This document shows positions 9,334 through 17,684 of a stretch of 64,000 nt of DNA, piece after piece. Under the pieces are notes generated by a model that was not told the origin of the DNA, did no database searches, and saw only the letters and a list, made by a program, of their open reading frames with translations. Each line of letters opens with the position of its first letter. Position 1 is the first letter of the stretch. Position numbers and translations under genes: made by a program. The DNA comes from Chryseobacterium sp. R2A-55 (GTDB lineage Bacteria > Bacteroidota > Bacteroidia > Flavobacteriales > Weeksellaceae), in NCBI RefSeq assembly GCF_021401085.1, contig NZ_JACBFP010000008.1, positions 91,243-155,242 of the forward strand, read 5' to 3'.

Positions 9334-9500
9334 AGTTTTGTTAAGATTTTTTGGTTACTTACTAATTAAATCCATGCTCTTTCCTTCTTCGTCGTCAAAC
9401 TGGAGGGGAAAGGGCTTTTTATTTTTAGCTTTTAACAGCCGTCTATTCGCGTTATTTATTATTACTCATTACTTATTGCTCATTTCTTAGGTCCGTCATT

Positions 9501-9570
9501 CGGATCGCCCAGGGGAAAGCGGTGTAGAAACCTGTGAAGAGGGGCGCTTTCCCACTGAAGCAAATCCTTT
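9501..9570. repeat. Intergenic hairpin repeat, copy A
   Basis: GGGAAAGCG (9513-9521) pairs with CGCTTTCCC (9545-9553). Between them lies GTGTAGAAACCTGTGAAGAG, which recurs almost unchanged at 10546-10565. After the stem comes ACTGAAGCAAATCC, also similar in copies B and C. The stretch 9334-9699 holds no other feature that can be supported. Confidence 0.5.
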
Positions 9571-9699
9571 TATGATGGATGTGGGGTGCTGGATGGTGGA
9601 TGCACGAGCGGTAATAAATCCACGTCTTTGCCATACCGTTCTCATCAAAAAACCCGTCCTTGTTCCGGCATTGCTTACTATTAATTGCTCATTTTTTCA

Positions 9700-9852
9700 T
9701 TACTCATGATTGATATTCTCATAAAACCGCTCTGCACACAGATCAAGCAGCACTTCTGTTTCCTTTAGCTCTTTCCTGAGCTCCACCACCCAAACCACCA
9801 ATAAAAGAATCAGTATGGAAGCGATGATGTTGTACATTTTCAGTGTTTTCAT
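9700..9852 (-). CDS. Small single-pass membrane protein (50 residues)
   Basis: The ATG at 9852 opens MKTLKMYNIIASILILLLVV, a single membrane segment followed by a charged helix (VELRKELKETEVLLDLCAER) that could form a coiled coil, ending in YENINHE. The gene lies upstream of the redoxin-SusC-SusD operon in the same direction but ~370 bp away across a hairpin repeat. Coding-like composition supports a real gene; the function is unknown. Confidence 0.45.
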   Translation of the reverse strand: MKTLKMYNIIASILILLLVVWVVELRKELKETEVLLDLCAERFYENINHE

Positions 9853-9939
9853 AGTTTGTGATCTACTTACTTAACAGATCAAATTATTTATCGGTTAACT
9901 TATATCCTAATTTCAATCAATCAATCACTTGCCGACTGT

Positions 9940-9975
9940 CAAACCCCCGACCTAGGAGTTATTTGCGTGAAGAAA
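9940..9975. repeat. Dispersed repeat D, copy 1
   Basis: CAAACCCCCGACCTAGGAGT followed by TATTTGCGTGAAGAAA recurs at 10681-10715 with few changes. Together with the hairpin repeats A and B, these define a module present twice about 0.75-1 kb apart. Confidence 0.5.
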
Positions 9976-10125
9976 AATTGAGATTTCTTCCGGAACGGAT
10001 TTTCTAAATGATTACCTCATAAAAATCCCCACTGTTTGAGTGGCGGCAATGAATTAAATACAAAGGAACCCATTATCTTTCCGCCCTAGTTTTGGGGATT
10101 TTCTTAGAAGAAATCTCAATTTTTC
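9972..10125. repeat. Perfect 19-bp inverted repeat flanking ~116 bp
   Basis: GAAAAATTGAGATTTCTTC at 9972-9990 is the exact reverse complement of 10107-10125. The enclosed sequence has no gene. It resembles the ends of a small non-autonomous element or a long hairpin. It overlaps the end of repeat D copy 1. Confidence 0.65.
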
Positions 10126-10310
10126 AGCAAATAAATCCAAGTCTCAATTTTTTTGTTTCTTTTTTCATCAAGGAAATCACTGAAAGTGATTCGCTGATTC
10201 CTTTAAAAAAATATAAAAGAATGAAGCAAAAAAGAATGAAAATCTACCCCTCATCTTCTCTTTTATGGTGGAAATTCTCAAATACTTTTTATGAACTAAC
10301 CATGCTTTAT

Positions 10311-10366
10311 CCATGCTTTATCCATGAAGCATCTATGGAGCATCTATGGAGCATCTATGGAGCATC
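10311..10366. repeat. Short tandem repeats
   Basis: CATGCTTTATC occurs twice and is followed by three or more copies of the 12-mer GCATCTATGGAG (about 10329-10364). The two arrays are roughly inverse to each other and could fold back. An open frame crosses them, but its product is low-complexity and not credible. Confidence 0.55.
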
Positions 10367-10509
10367 CCTGTTTTCTGTCAGGTCATGCTTTTGCCCATGG
10401 CTCTTTTGGCTATTCTATGTTTTTGGATTCGGCTGCGCTCAGCCACCGGTATCATCACTGATTGCTCATTACTCATTACGCATTACTGATGGAACACCTT
10501 TGCATTGCC

Positions 10510-10597
10510 TTAGGGGAGGCTTCGACAGGCTCAGCCACCGCAGGGGGTGTAGAAGCCTGTGAAGAGTGGGCGCTCTTCCGCTACGAACAGATCCCTT
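10510..10597. repeat. Intergenic hairpin repeat, copy B
   Basis: The stretch GTGTAGAAGCCTGTGAAGAG, then TGGGCGCTCTTCCGCTACGAACAGATCC, matches copy A at 9522-9570 apart from scattered changes. The left stem has diverged. AGGCTTC...GAAGCCT offers an alternative stem here. Confidence 0.45.
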
Positions 10598-10680
10598 ATC
10601 TCTCATGAAGAGTTATCATATTCCTGGTTTATAGTATTCATAATAACAATTTCATTAAATTATCTACTTTCAATTCTTAT

Positions 10681-10715
10681 CAAACCCCGACCTGGGAGAT
10701 TTTTGCGTGAAGAAA
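10681..10715. repeat. Dispersed repeat D, copy 2
   Basis: CAAACCCCGACCTGGGAGAT, then TTTTGCGTGAAGAAA, is the second copy of the sequence at 9940-9975. It lies ~85 bp after hairpin repeat B; copy 1 follows hairpin repeat A at ~370 bp, with a small gene between. Confidence 0.5.
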
Positions 10716-10880
10716 CCCGCCAAAGGCGAGGTTCGCCGATTCCAATAAAACTATAACCAAGATGAGGCAAAAAGATCCAGTCTTGAATTTTTCAGTTCAT
10801 TTTACTCATTCCTTATCTATTTATCTAATGCATTCGTAATATGCTTCGCAATTGCATCAATGCAAAAGAACTAAATCCCT

Positions 10881-10945
10881 CGGATTGCCCTAGGGGAAAG
10901 CAGCATCAATTAAAAACGCTTTCCCGCTAAGAACAAATCCTTCTG
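10881..10945. repeat. Intergenic hairpin repeat, copy C
   Basis: GGATTGCCCTAGGGGAAAGC and AACGCTTTCCCGCTAAGAAC form the same GGGAAAGC/GCTTTCCC stem as copy A with a different loop, and end in GAACAAATCC as A and B do. The neighbourhood from 10126 to 11430 otherwise contains no gene that can be supported, only AT-rich and simple-sequence DNA. Confidence 0.45.
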
Positions 10946-11464
10946 AAGAGAAATTGATATGAATGTTTCGCTCTCTTATGAGGTATCGGTAAAGGAGATC
11001 AAACCTGTTTTCATTGTTTTGGGTGATATCAGTTGAATGTGGATGCCGGCTGGTCCGTCAGTGACGGTTTGATCACCGGATCATTTCATCAGTAAGCCAT
11101 GAAGGCCGCAATGGCTGCGCAACCATTGTAGGTGTCATTCTGAACAGCATTGCTGTCGTTCCGGCGAAGACCATTGCTATTCCGAGCCTGCGGAGAATTT
11201 TTTTTGCGGAGCAAAATCTCCAACCTCAACCTTAAAAAGACTAACACTCCCGCACTTCACCCATCTTTCATCTTCATTTGTATAATTGGAATAAACAACC
11301 TATTTTTAACGTACCAGTTTTAAAATGTTCTTAATCCCATTCTCCTGTTCTTTCAAAGGGCTTTGGTGTGCTTAAGGGCGATTGAATATTAGAGATTCTG
11401 TGTAGCATTGGGCTGCACAAAACCTTACCCTCTCACGGCAGTGAGGAGCGTTGGCGTTCTTTTA

Positions 11465-11678
11465 TCTCCTGATGGGTATCGGGAGACTGGTGGTGAGAAC
11501 CTTCAGGTTCTTCTGATTTTAAGGAGGAAACGTGGTAAATGTCGTTCTCATACTGATGTGTTTTGGGGTTATGGAACGAGTCTATGAAGCAAAAAGGGCA
11601 GTCCCCTATCTTCAACTTATATCGAGGTACGGCTAAGAACCTTTGACGAAGTTTCCAACAGGGAGACCACCCCATAGA
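11465..11678 (-). ncRNA. Candidate structured small RNA (tentative)
   Basis: A TATATTTG box at 11682-11689 on the minus strand should start a transcript near 11677. The transcript begins ATGGGGTGGTCTCCC, and the bases around 11471-11490 (CACCACCAG...ACCCAT) can pair with it. Inside, AGGTTCTT near 11638 pairs with AAGAACCT near 11506, and further inward TCGTTC/GAACGA forms a hairpin. This gives a rod-like fold of about 200 nt, the size of a 6S-type RNA, with a further hairpin CTCACtgccGTGAG downstream. An open frame in the region starts only at TTG and has no credible product. No Rfam family is recognised. Confidence 0.22.
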
Positions 11679-11681
11679 TTG

Positions 11682-11689
11682 CAAATATA
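11682..11689 (-). promoter_or_regulatory. Promoter -7 box TATATTTG
   Basis: CAAATATA on the plus strand reads TATATTTG on the minus strand, a full match to the Bacteroidota TAnnTTTG box. It has no protein gene behind it, which is why a non-coding transcript is proposed downstream. No clear -33 TTG is seen. Confidence 0.35.
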
Positions 11690-11869
11690 CAAAATACGAG
11701 GTAGCGACTCTCCCTATGGTCTTGCGTCATCTAAAATTAGCCGTTTTCGATAACAAGACTCATTGATTTAAGTCGCATTTATATCTAATAAATGTTATGA
11801 AGCAAATATAAAGAATATAAATGTTATATGCAAATATGTAATTAATTAATTTGAAAAAACATGTAGGTA

Positions 11870-12391
11870 ATGGCTGAAAATAAGCGACAAAGTAGATTAG
11901 ATAACCCTGAGTTCAGAACTATATTAGGGAAGAAATTAAGAGAAAAAAGGTTAGAGCTTAATTATTCCGTCAGCGACATCTCTTATATGACCACTATACC
12001 TCAAAATACAGTATTGAGTGTAGAAAATGGAAAGACAGCCAATATTGATTATTATATTGAATATGCGAAGGCAGTAAATTATCCTATTGGAAAATTGACA
12101 GAATTTGGAATAAGTCTTATACCTCGAATTCCCTTAAGCGCTGAAAGAAAAGAAGCTTCAAAGTTAACCGCTAAAATAAGGGAATATATTATTGCAGGAG
12201 AATTTTTGAGCAATGGCAAAACAGTAGCGCAAATCCATGATAAACTTATTAAATTAAAGCTAATAAGTCCGACCCAAGTAAGTTCAACAGCTATCGCGGG
12301 TGTGATGAGAAATCTTGCAAATGATAATCTTGTTAAGGTTGATGGTAAGGATGGGAGGAAGAATTTGTATGTGAGGGGGAATAAAGATTAG
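11870..12391 (+). CDS. XRE-type HTH regulator with a C-terminal winged-helix-like domain
   Basis: This 173-residue protein has an HTH_3/XRE-like fold at about 15-75 (LGKKLREKRLELNYSVSDIS, then a recognition helix around PQNTVLSVENGK). A second domain at about 100-170 (FLSNGKTVAQIHDKLIKLKL ... GVMRNLANDNLVKVDG) looks like a winged helix. It lies ahead of the defence operon in the same direction, separated by 257 bp with paired direct repeats. Control of the island is plausible but inferred. Confidence 0.75.
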   Translation: MAENKRQSRLDNPEFRTILGKKLREKRLELNYSVSDISYMTTIPQNTVLSVENGKTANIDYYIEYAKAVNYPIGKLTEFGISLIPRIPLSAERKEASKLTAKIREYIIAGEFLSNGKTVAQIHDKLIKLKLISPTQVSSTAIAGVMRNLANDNLVKVDGKDGRKNLYVRGNKD

Positions 12392-12494
12392 AGTTAAATT
12401 TTTAGGAGTTCTTACTGGAAACCTTAAGGTTATAAAAAACAATATAGTGTATATTTCATTATTATTTGAAATCTAAGATAAATTAAATATTCTC

Positions 12495-12555
12495 TGGATC
12501 AAATAACTATTTTAAAAATTGATATAAGAGTTGATAACTTTTTGGATCAAATAAC
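12495..12555. promoter_or_regulatory. Two 13-bp direct repeats upstream of the defence operon
   Basis: TGGATCAAATAAC occurs exactly at 12495-12507 and again at 12543-12555, start-to-start distance 48 bp. TTGATAACTTTT just before the second copy is a partial match. The spacing (close to 4.5 helix turns) and the place in the AT-rich leader of the DUF4007 gene suggest a regulator site, perhaps for the upstream HTH protein. Confidence 0.4.
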
Positions 12556-12648
12556 AAATACAGATAAATTTGAATTATACAAATAATTCATAAACGACAA
12601 TAAATTGCTTACTTTGTAGCTTATAATAATGGATTTTCATAAGAAAAG

Positions 12649-13533
12649 ATGATATTGGAAAATACAGAAATAACAAAATATACTTTCTCTGGGCACGACT
12701 CCTTTCAATGCCGACAACTTTGGCTGAAAAAGGGGTACGATTATGTTCAAGAAGGCAAGAATTTTAATGACGAAGATGCGGTTGTACAACTTGGCGTTGG
12801 AAAAAATATGGTTTCATCCATTCGTTTTTGGCTGAAAGCTTTCAATATTATTAACAATAAAGACATTCCAACTGAATTTGGCAAACGACTATTTGATGAT
12901 GAAACAGGTTATGACCCCTTTTTGGAAGATGAAGCTAGTCTTTGGCTTTTGCATTATCAATTAGTGAAAAATGGTTATGCTTCTATTTACTCCATCATTT
13001 TTAATGAATTCAGAAAAGAGAAACTGTTTTTTAACAAAGAAACCTTTGTGAATTATGTAAAGAGAATTGGTGAGAGTAATACCGATTTGAATTTCAATGA
13101 AAATACGGTTGCTAAAGATTTTATCGTTTTTGCCAATCTATATAAAAACGACCCTGAAAATAAAGATGTCGAAGACAGCTTTTCGGGAATTCTGTCTGAA
13201 ATTGAGCTTTTAAAAACAACAGGGAAAGGCAAAGAAGAACAATTTTACATTGAAAATACTGAAAGAGATAATCTCCCCGTAGCGGTTGTATTGTTCACAA
13301 TACTTGATAATTCAAACTACGGTAACTCTATAAGTCTGAATTCCTTGGAGTTTGACTTGAATAGTCCGGGTTCAATTTTCGCTTTAAATCGCTCAGGCTT
13401 GCTGAATAAAATTTCTGAAATCGGTAGTGAGTTAAAAGATATCACTTTTACTGACCAAGCAGGGATTAAAGAGTTGCAATTCAAGAATAAATCAGACGCT
13501 TACAAAATATTAGACACATACTATGGCAAATAA
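12649..13533 (+). CDS. DUF4007 family protein
   Basis: The 294-residue protein has the DUF4007 features: N-terminal FSGHDSFQCRQLWLKKGYDY, a helix with VVQLGVGKNMVSSIRFW, and a DEASLWLLHYQL motif. DUF4007 genes are known from defence islands, often beside PAPS-reductase-like (DndC-type) and DndD-type genes of DNA phosphorothioation. A role in recognition or control of modified DNA is inferred. It is the first gene of the operon and overlaps the ATPase gene by 11 bp. Its expected DndC-like neighbour is missing, and the cargo insertion may be the cause. Confidence 0.85.
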   Translation: MILENTEITKYTFSGHDSFQCRQLWLKKGYDYVQEGKNFNDEDAVVQLGVGKNMVSSIRFWLKAFNIINNKDIPTEFGKRLFDDETGYDPFLEDEASLWLLHYQLVKNGYASIYSIIFNEFRKEKLFFNKETFVNYVKRIGESNTDLNFNENTVAKDFIVFANLYKNDPENKDVEDSFSGILSEIELLKTTGKGKEEQFYIENTERDNLPVAVVLFTILDNSNYGNSISLNSLEFDLNSPGSIFALNRSGLLNKISEIGSELKDITFTDQAGIKELQFKNKSDAYKILDTYYGK

Positions 13534-14197
13534 TTTCACAACATCGGTAAATATTATCAGGGACACTGATAGGGATTTCAACTATATCCCAACGCCCAAT
13601 GCTAAACAAGTTGTTAGCCAAATAGTTAATGACTTTAAAAAAGGTATTCGTTCATTTAATGTGGTTGGTACTTATGGAACTGGGAAATCCTCTTTCCTTT
13701 TAGCATTTGAGCAGAGCATCAAAGGAACAAAACGATATTTTGAACCGAATTTCACATTAAACCCTAAATACGATTTTGTAAAAATTGTTGGCTCATACGC
13801 TTCCATAGTAGAACAGTTTGCTGATGTTTTTGAAGTTCAAACCAACAAGAACCAACAAGAAAATATTTTTTCAGAAATATTCAATCGTTATCATTCCATT
13901 GGCAAGGAGAACAAGGTGTTATTTATTCTAATTGACGAGTTTGGGAAGTTTTTAGAGTATGCAAGTAAGCACAATCCTGAAAAAGAATTATACTTTGTAC
14001 AGCAACTTGCAGAATTCTGCAATAACCCAAAGCACAATATTGTTTTGATTACTACGGTTCATCAAAGTTTAGAATCTTATGCATATGGACTAAGCAAAAC
14101 GCAACAACAAGAATGGACGAAAGTAAAAGGGCGTTTCCGTGAAATTACCTTTAACGAGCCTGTTGAACAACTTTTGTTTTTGATAAATCTAAATTAA
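13523..14197 (+). CDS. AAA/BrxC-like P-loop ATPase, C-terminally truncated
   Basis: The protein shows a Walker A motif (GTYGTGKSS, about residue 50), a Walker B (VLFILIDEFGKFLEY, about 130-145) and a sensor-1-like segment (NIVLITTVHQS). These are typical of large BREX- or island-type ATPases of 1000 residues or more. Here it ends after 224 residues at NEPVEQLLFL plus a short unrelated tail. The coding match stops near 14185, where the cargo block begins. It is probably non-functional or a dominant fragment. It overlaps the DUF4007 gene by 11 bp, so the pair belongs to one ancestral operon. Confidence 0.8.
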   Translation: MANNFTTSVNIIRDTDRDFNYIPTPNAKQVVSQIVNDFKKGIRSFNVVGTYGTGKSSFLLAFEQSIKGTKRYFEPNFTLNPKYDFVKIVGSYASIVEQFADVFEVQTNKNQQENIFSEIFNRYHSIGKENKVLFILIDEFGKFLEYASKHNPEKELYFVQQLAEFCNNPKHNIVLITTVHQSLESYAYGLSKTQQQEWTKVKGRFREITFNEPVEQLLFLINLN

Positions 14198-14205
14198 CTG
14201 ATTTA

Positions 14206-14739
14206 ATGCTTAATAATGTTGTTTTCATAGGAGGTATTCACGGAGTTGGTAAAAGTACAATTTGCCAACACGTTTGCCGTGAACTGAATATAGAATATTT
14301 ATCGGCAAGTGAAGTTTTAAAATGGGAAGATATAAATGAAGATGTAAAGAATAAAAAAGTTGAAGATGTTCCCCTTACACAAAACAGGCTTATCACAGGC
14401 TTAAAAAATGCACTCCAAGAAGATAAGAATTACTTATTAGACGGTCATTATTGCTTGCTTAACAAAAACAATGAAGTTGAAAAAATCTCATTAGATACGT
14501 TTAATCAAATTAAACCGATAGCACTTGTTCTGATTTTGGGAGATGTAAAAGAAATTAAAAAACGACTTGAGACAAGGGATAATAAGCCATACGAATACGA
14601 ACTTTTGGAGCGTTTGCAAAATAGCGAGTTAGCTTATGCAAAAGTTTTATCACAGGTTTTGAATATCCCTTTACATATTGGGAAGAATGATGATTATTCA
14701 AATATTTTGGTTTCACTTCGGGAAATGATAAAAAACTAA
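14206..14739 (+). CDS. AAA_18/adenylate-kinase-like P-loop protein
   Basis: A 177-residue protein with a Walker A GGIHGVGKST at residue ~9 and the layout of small nucleotide kinases: the LID-like region with KKRLETRDNKPYEYELLER and a DGHYCLL segment where acceptor binding is expected. It would phosphorylate a nucleotide or similar small molecule, or act as a nucleic-acid kinase. It is the first gene of the cargo block and starts 8 bp after the truncated ATPase stop; the next gene follows at 12 bp. The substrate is unknown. Confidence 0.7.
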   Translation: MLNNVVFIGGIHGVGKSTICQHVCRELNIEYLSASEVLKWEDINEDVKNKKVEDVPLTQNRLITGLKNALQEDKNYLLDGHYCLLNKNNEVEKISLDTFNQIKPIALVLILGDVKEIKKRLETRDNKPYEYELLERLQNSELAYAKVLSQVLNIPLHIGKNDDYSNILVSLREMIKN

Positions 14740-14751
14740 TTAGCATTGATA

Positions 14752-15807
14752 ATGGAAAACTCTTTTTTCATATTTACAGATAAAAATAATCCCGTTCAAT
14801 TAGAGCGGTTTCATATTTGTACGTGGGAGTTTAATAATAACAGCTCATTAGTTGAGTTTGGTTTTGAAATATCTAAAGACTCGATAAAAGACAATAGTCT
14901 AACTATTTCTCTTTTTATCCCTTGGGTTTCAAAAGCTTGTGAAACAAAAGATTTATATGAAAAATTGAGTATTACTGAAAATAGTCGTTTTATTTTTAAT
15001 GATTCCGTTATCAACACGGTTTCATTAGACGGAGGAAGAAATAAATCAGGTGTTATTCATAAATTTAGTGGAAGAAATGAACTTTGTATTTTACCTGCAA
15101 CGGTTGAAATCAAGGAGAATAATTTAGTTTCAGCTACTTTAAATCTTCAACCTTATCAAGAATATGAACAAAAATCAAAGCCAAACATATATTTTCGATT
15201 CTGGATTAAGCCATCTGCACCTTATATCTCAATGAGAAAAAAAGGAATAAATAAATCCACGATCATTTATGATATTAAGGTTAACGAACGCAGAAACATT
15301 CCCGATGACAAAGTTTCATATTTCATTGATAAACAATTGTGTGAAATAAAAACTTGTTTTTCGTTCAACATCGTACCTAATAAATATGATATTGTATTCT
15401 TTGATAACTTTTCCTTGAAGAATGTAAGGACTTTAGAGTATGATTCGTTCAATAAATTTTTAGGAGACAAACGAGTTAAAAAAGATGAACTAATTGTAGT
15501 TTTTAATAAAAAGCAAAATGCGGAGTCATTCTCATTTTTTTCTATTTATTCAATGGAAAGAATTGGAACAGGTCAGTTTGCATTAGCAATTCTCATAAAT
15601 ATCATTTGTGGTATTTTACTTTTTATACCAGCATATAGAAAATCATTCAACCCCGAACTATTGTTTTCACAGGTTTGGTCGAATTTACCGATTGAAATAT
15701 TTTTTGCATTTGGATTGGCTACTCTAACATTCATATATTTCATTTTTCCATCGCTTCAAAGCAACTGGAAAAAAACAATAGATTGGATGAAAAACAAATT
15801 GAGATAA
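14752..15807 (+). CDS. Two-TM membrane protein with a large beta-rich N-terminal domain
   Basis: The ATG at 14752 is chosen over a TTG at 14746. About 260 residues of a beta-rich soluble region are followed by two membrane segments (FALAILINIICGILLFIPAY and IEIFFAFGLATLTFIYFIFP) and a short basic tail. No family is recognised. Defence systems often pair a sensor or nuclease with a two-TM effector that acts on the membrane, so an effector role is conceivable, but this is only from context. It lies 12 bp after the kinase and 3 bp before the PIN gene. Confidence 0.65.
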   Translation: MENSFFIFTDKNNPVQLERFHICTWEFNNNSSLVEFGFEISKDSIKDNSLTISLFIPWVSKACETKDLYEKLSITENSRFIFNDSVINTVSLDGGRNKSGVIHKFSGRNELCILPATVEIKENNLVSATLNLQPYQEYEQKSKPNIYFRFWIKPSAPYISMRKKGINKSTIIYDIKVNERRNIPDDKVSYFIDKQLCEIKTCFSFNIVPNKYDIVFFDNFSLKNVRTLEYDSFNKFLGDKRVKKDELIVVFNKKQNAESFSFFSIYSMERIGTGQFALAILINIICGILLFIPAYRKSFNPELLFSQVWSNLPIEIFFAFGLATLTFIYFIFPSLQSNWKKTIDWMKNKLR

Positions 15808-15810
15808 ACT

Positions 15811-17313
15811 ATGAAAGCATTACTCGACACAAATATCATCATTCATAGAGAAGCATCAAGGGTTATCAACCAAGATGTTGGTATTTTATACCGCTGGTTG
15901 GAGCGAGCAAAATACATAAAGTGTGTTCACTCTTTAACTATCTCTGAAATTGAGAAATACAAAAATCAGCAAGCAGTTGAAACTTTTCAGATAAAATTAG
16001 ACAGTTACGAACAAATTGAAATTCCTTCTCCTTTACAAGCAGAGGTTAAAGCTGTTTCAGAAAAAATAGATGTTAATGAAAATGATAAAAACGATACACA
16101 GCTATTAAATGAGGTCTTTGTTGGTCGGGTAGATATTTTGATTACCGAGGATAAAAAGATACGAAAGAAAGCCAAAGAATTAGGGATAGATGACAAGGTT
16201 TTTACAATAGATTCTTTCCTTGAAAAGACCTTTGCTGAACACCCTGATTTAGTAAATTATAAGGTTCTTAATGTCCAGAAGTTGAAATTTGGCAGGATAA
16301 ATCTTGAAGATGATTTTTTTACAAGTCTCAAAGAAGATTATATCGGTTTTGACAAATGGTTTATTAAGAAGTATGATGAGGAAGCCTATATTACAATAAA
16401 CTCAAATAATGGTTTGCTATTGTCATTTCTATATCTTAAGGTCGAAGATCAGGATGAAAAGTATTTAGATATAAGCCCTTCTTTTAACCCAAAAAGAAGA
16501 TTGAAAGTTGGAACATTTAAGGTCATCAACAATGGATTTCGCTTAGGAGAGCGATTTATGAAAATCATTTTTGATAACGCACTAAAAAACAAGGTTGAAG
16601 AAATATATGTAACGATATATGACAAGAGGGATGAACAGCGAAGATTAATTGACTTATTGGAACAATGGGGCTTTGTTTTGTGGGGTAATAAAAATGAGGA
16701 ACTTGTTTATGTTAGAGATTTCAGTTTGAAATTTGACAAGAATAATTTGAAACAAACCTATCCTTTTGTCTCTAAAAACGAGGAGTGCTTTATTGTGCCA
16801 ATATACCCAGATTATCATACTGAGTTATTGCCTGATTCTATTTTGAATAATGAATCTCCACAGGAATTTACTGAAGATTTTCCACACAGGAATGGAATAA
16901 ACAAGGTGTATGTTTCTTGGGCTTTTGAACCTCACCCAAAAATGGGAGATGTTTTAGTCTTTTATAGAACTGGCGGGTATTACAAAAGCGTTGTTTCTAC
17001 TATCGGAGTTGTGCAAGAAGTGAAATACGACTTTGACAATGAAGATGATTTCATTTTATATTGCAGAAAAAGCAGCGTTTTTCCAGAAGACCAACTTCGA
17101 GAAATGTGGCGTTACAAAAAATCTAAGCCTTTTGTAGTTAGATTCTTGTATGTTTATTCTTTTCCACACAGAATAAATATGAAAGAGCTTATAGACTTAA
17201 AAGTCTTGGCAGGAGTAAATGACCCTCCAAGAGGTTTTAAAAAAATAACAAAAGAACAATTTAATAACATTTTAAAAGCAACAAAAAGTGATGAAAGTTT
17301 TATTATCGATTAA
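15811..17313 (+). CDS. PIN nuclease - GNAT-like - EVE/PUA-like three-domain protein
   Basis: Residues 1-140 form a PIN domain: MKALLDTNIIIHREA carries the first Asp, SEIEKYK the Glu, and NDTQLLNEV and DILITEDKKI the later acidic residues, so the nuclease centre looks intact. Residues ~160-310 fit a GNAT acetyltransferase fold (LEQWGFVLWG near its end). Residues ~330-490 fit an EVE/PUA-like reader (KMGDVLVFYRTGGYYKS, then IGVV). PIN domains usually cut RNA; EVE-like domains bind modified bases. It overlaps the ASCH gene by 23 bp. A toxin or anti-phage nuclease is likely; domain borders are by eye. Confidence 0.7.
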   Translation: MKALLDTNIIIHREASRVINQDVGILYRWLERAKYIKCVHSLTISEIEKYKNQQAVETFQIKLDSYEQIEIPSPLQAEVKAVSEKIDVNENDKNDTQLLNEVFVGRVDILITEDKKIRKKAKELGIDDKVFTIDSFLEKTFAEHPDLVNYKVLNVQKLKFGRINLEDDFFTSLKEDYIGFDKWFIKKYDEEAYITINSNNGLLLSFLYLKVEDQDEKYLDISPSFNPKRRLKVGTFKVINNGFRLGERFMKIIFDNALKNKVEEIYVTIYDKRDEQRRLIDLLEQWGFVLWGNKNEELVYVRDFSLKFDKNNLKQTYPFVSKNEECFIVPIYPDYHTELLPDSILNNESPQEFTEDFPHRNGINKVYVSWAFEPHPKMGDVLVFYRTGGYYKSVVSTIGVVQEVKYDFDNEDDFILYCRKSSVFPEDQLREMWRYKKSKPFVVRFLYVYSFPHRINMKELIDLKVLAGVNDPPRGFKKITKEQFNNILKATKSDESFIID

Positions 17314-17677
17314 ACCAGAGTTTGCTTTCAAAATATTTGATGGCGAAAAAAAATATGAGTTTCGAAAAGTTATATTTAAAAATCCAGATATAAGAACTGT
17401 AGTTGTTTATGCATCGTCTCCAGTTCAACAAGTTATTGGTGAATTTGAGATAGATGATATACTTAGCTCGTCTCCAGATGAGATCTGGGAATTAACAAAG
17501 AAATACTCTGGAATTTCAGAAATGTATTTTCACGAGTATTTTGAAAATAGGTTAGTAGCTCACGCCATAAAAATTAAAAATACAAAGAGATATAAGAAGC
17601 CTATGTCTTTAAAAGAGGATTTTAATGTGCTTCCTCCTCAGTCGTATTTATATCTTAATGAAGAAGTAGTTTATTGA
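17291..17677 (+). CDS. ASCH/PUA-like domain protein
   Basis: A 128-residue protein with the ASCH pattern: LLSIKPEFAFKIFDGEKKYEFRK at the N-terminus (the KP..A..I..G.K..E.R signature), VVVYASSPVQQVIGEFEI, and a C-terminal strand pair. ASCH domains bind RNA or nucleotides and are found with TA and defence genes. It overlaps the PIN-GNAT-EVE gene, so the two are translated together, giving two base-reading folds in tandem. Confidence 0.85.
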   Translation: MKVLLSIKPEFAFKIFDGEKKYEFRKVIFKNPDIRTVVVYASSPVQQVIGEFEIDDILSSSPDEIWELTKKYSGISEMYFHEYFENRLVAHAIKIKNTKRYKKPMSLKEDFNVLPPQSYLYLNEEVVY

Positions 17678-17684
17678 AAAGCGA

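Noticed and set aside
10092..10562. A 156-codon plus-strand open frame
   Set aside because: It runs through tandem repeats and gives a low-complexity product (EASMEHLWSIYGAS) without a start context; it lies over repeated intergenic DNA.
11433..11684. An 83-codon minus-strand open frame
   Set aside because: It starts at TTG, inside the transcript start of the TATATTTG box, and its product shows no domain; a structured RNA explains the region at least as well.
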